From assembly GCA_030674185.1 (NCBI GenBank), contig JAPXFY010000022.1, forward strand, positions 37,942,540 to 38,006,539: DNA of 64,000 bases, in the 5' to 3' direction. The translations under genes were made by a program, and so were the position numbers. Origin of the DNA: Monoplex corrugatus. Its lineage: Eukaryota > Mollusca > Gastropoda > Littorinimorpha > Ranellidae. Positions 62,397-64,000 of this stretch are shown here, one piece after another. Under the pieces are notes generated by a model. It did not search any database, was not told the origin of the DNA, and saw only the letters and a list, made by a program, of their open reading frames with translations. Positions within the stretch are counted from its first letter, which is position 1. The number at the start of each line of letters is the position of its first letter.

Positions 62397-64000
62397 TCTT
62401 TTTCTTCTTCCTTTCTTTCTGTTTCTCATTTGTTCTCCTTCTTTCTTCTTCTCCTTCGTCTTCTTTCTTTCTTTTTTCTTTTTCTTACTTGTTCTCATTT
62501 CTCCTCCTCCTCCTCCTTCTCCTCCTTCCTCTTCGTCTTCTTTGTCTTCTTTGAGTTCTTCTTCTGCTTCCTTTCTTTCTTCTTTCTTGCTCTTATTTGT
62601 TCTTCTTCCTTTCTCTCTTCTTTCTTGTTCTTATTTCTTCTTCTTCTTCTTCCTCTTTGTGTTCTTCTTGTTCTTGTTCTTCTTGTTCTTGTTCTTCTTG
62701 TTCTTGTTCTTCTTCTTGTTCTTCTTCTCTTCTTCTTGTTCTTCTTCCCCTTTGTGTTCTTCTTCTTCTTCTTCTTTGTGTTTTTTTGTTCTTGTTCTTG
62801 TTCTTCTTCTTCTTCTTTGTGTTTTTTTGTTCTTGTTCTTGTTCTTCTTTGTGTTCTTGTTCTTCTTTGTGTTCTTCTTCTTCCTCTTTGTGCTCTTCTT
62901 GTTCTTGTTCTTCTTGTCCTTGTTCTTCTTCTTCTTCCTCTTTCTGTTCTTCTTCTTCTTCTTTGTGTTCTTCTTCTTCTTTGTGTTCTTCTTCTTCGTC
63001 TTCTTCTTCTTTGTGTTCTTCTTCTTCGTCTTCTTCTTCTTCCTCTTTGTGTTCTTCTTTTACTACTACTTCTTCTTCTTCTTCTTCCTCTTTGTGTTCT
63101 TCTTCTTCTTCTTTGTGTTCTTCTTTTTCTTCTTCTTCTTTGTGTTCTTCTTTTTCTTCTTTGCGTTCTTCTTCTTCTTCTTTGTGTTCTTCTTCTTCTT
63201 CTTTGCGTTCTTCTTCTTGTTGTTCTTTGTGTTCTTCTTGTTGTTGTTGTTCTTTGTGTTCTTGTTGTTGTTCTTTGTGTTCTTCTTCTTCTTCTTCTTT
63301 GTCTTCTTCTTCTTTGTCTTCTTCTTCTTCTTCTTTGTGTTCTTCCTCTTCTTCGTCGTCTTCTTTGTGTTCTTCTACTTCGTCGTCCTATATTTCTTCT
63401 TTCTTTTTCTTATTTCGTTTTCTTTTTCGTCTTCTTCTTCGTCGTCTTCTTGTTTGAATTCTTCGTCATCGTCATCCTTTATTTCTTCTTTGTTTTTCTT
63501 ATTTCTTCTTCTTTTTCACGATCTTCTTCTTTAAGTTCTCCTTCTTTCTTTCTTCTTCTTCTGTCTTTTTTCTTTGTTTTTATTTTTCCTTTCCTTCTTT
63601 CTTTGTTCTTTCTTTCTCTCTTTCTTTCTTTGTTTTTATTTTTGTTTTTCTTCTTTTTCTGTTTCTGCTTTATTTCTTCCTTTCTTTCTTCTTTCTTGTT
63701 CTTTCTTTTTCTTTTTTTTCTTGTTCTTGTTCTTGTTCTTTTTCTTCTTTTTTCTCTTCTTCTTCCTCCTCCTCCTCCTACTTCTTCTTCTTCTGTGTCT
63801 TCTTTGAGTTCTTCTTACTTTCTTTCTTCTTTCTTTTTCTTATTTGTTCTCTTTTCTTCTTCTTCTTCTTTCTTTCTTTTTTATTTTACTTACTTGTTCT
63901 CCTTTCTTGTTCTTTTTCATTTTCTTCTTGTTCTTCTTGTTCTTGTTGCTGTTCTTCTTCTTTGTCTTCTTTGTCTTCTTTGAGTTCTTCTTCGCCGTCC
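62397..64000. repeat. 1.6-kb polypyrimidine (TTC)n minisatellite, runs off the window
   Basis: Nearly pure T/C on plus, built from TTCTTCTTC with TTTGTGTTCTTC and TTGTTCTTGTTC variants every 15-25 bp. All three plus frames stay open for hundreds of codons of Phe, Leu, Ser and Cys with no start context, so none is a gene. GTT and GTC interruptions are the only purines. Confidence 0.95.

Noticed and set aside
62151..63983. 610-codon open frame (Leu/Phe/Ser-rich, membrane-protein-like)
   Set aside because: It is translation of a TTC/TTTGTG repeat. All three frames are open, and there is no start context, domain or periodicity of a real protein.

Overview
This window looks like repeat-dense, gene-poor nuclear DNA of an invertebrate animal, most likely a marine gastropod mollusc. 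The signs are several non-LTR retrotransposons, a Penelope-like element, Tc1/mariner transposons, tRNA-headed SINEs of a gastropod-like type, and very abundant di-, tri- and tetranucleotide microsatellites. I found no intact host gene. Most long open frames are translations of microsatellites (Ser/Leu, Val/Cys, Arg/Glu, Phe/Leu repeats). The only host-derived protein sequence I recognise is a dCMP deaminase retrocopy, present twice and broken.

Two repeat families dominate. The 'A family' is about 550 bp and non-coding. It begins near CCCCGTGGGGATGCC, ends in (CAA)n, and has roughly 26 full or partial copies, nearly all with their sense on the minus strand. The 'B family' consists of 5'-truncated copies of an I-like LINE. 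They keep only the end of ORF2 (a W..W..NKL..I.P stretch and a C..C...H....C knuckle), a 3' UTR and a (TGAAC)n tail. A and B end in the same short sequence, which can fold into a two-stem hairpin, so A may be a non-autonomous partner of B or a relative. Smaller families are named C (about 160 bp with a CTGAAA tail), D (about 270 bp with inverted ends) and F (containing CACTCAGACAATTCC).

Layout: 1-840 is a Penelope-like remnant (RT end plus GIY-YIG). 1.2-5.3 kb holds microsatellites and a 110-bp tandem repeat split by a B insertion with a 12-bp target-site duplication. 5.5-7.9 kb is a cluster of A copies, one carrying a 31-bp minisatellite grown from its own interior. 8.6-10.1 kb holds two minisatellites. 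10.4-12.7 kb has A, B, C and D copies. 13.9-18.5 kb is a tandem duplication of about 2.8 kb, each unit carrying an RTE-like LINE end, a 47-bp B tail, and the dCMP deaminase retrocopy interrupted by an A element. 21.4-29.4 kb is built around an array of about 110 copies of a 60-bp satellite derived from the B tail. 29.4-39.1 kb is mixed A, B, C, D and RTE copies. 39.65-42.45 kb is a 1.17-kb-arm inverted repeat of two Tc1 (DD34E) transposons, one with an intact transposase frame. 42.4-43.3 kb is RTE-like. 45.29-46.64 kb is a complete mariner-like element with one frameshift. 47.6-50.7 kb is a tRNA-headed SINE and then a LINE with a long RT frame. 50.7-59.6 kb is mostly microsatellite. 59.6-61.2 kb is a CR1/L2-like LINE 3' half. 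62.2-64 kb is (TG)n followed by 1.6 kb of polypyrimidine DNA.

The genes do not form a pathway. They are mobile-element proteins and relics. The main biological story is repeated birth of tandem arrays from the A and B retroelements: the B tail gave a 6.6-kb satellite, the A interior gave a 1.3-kb minisatellite, and the A tail gave a short incipient array. Transposon nesting supports a relative insertion order. Family names rest on motifs read by eye; no database search was possible.
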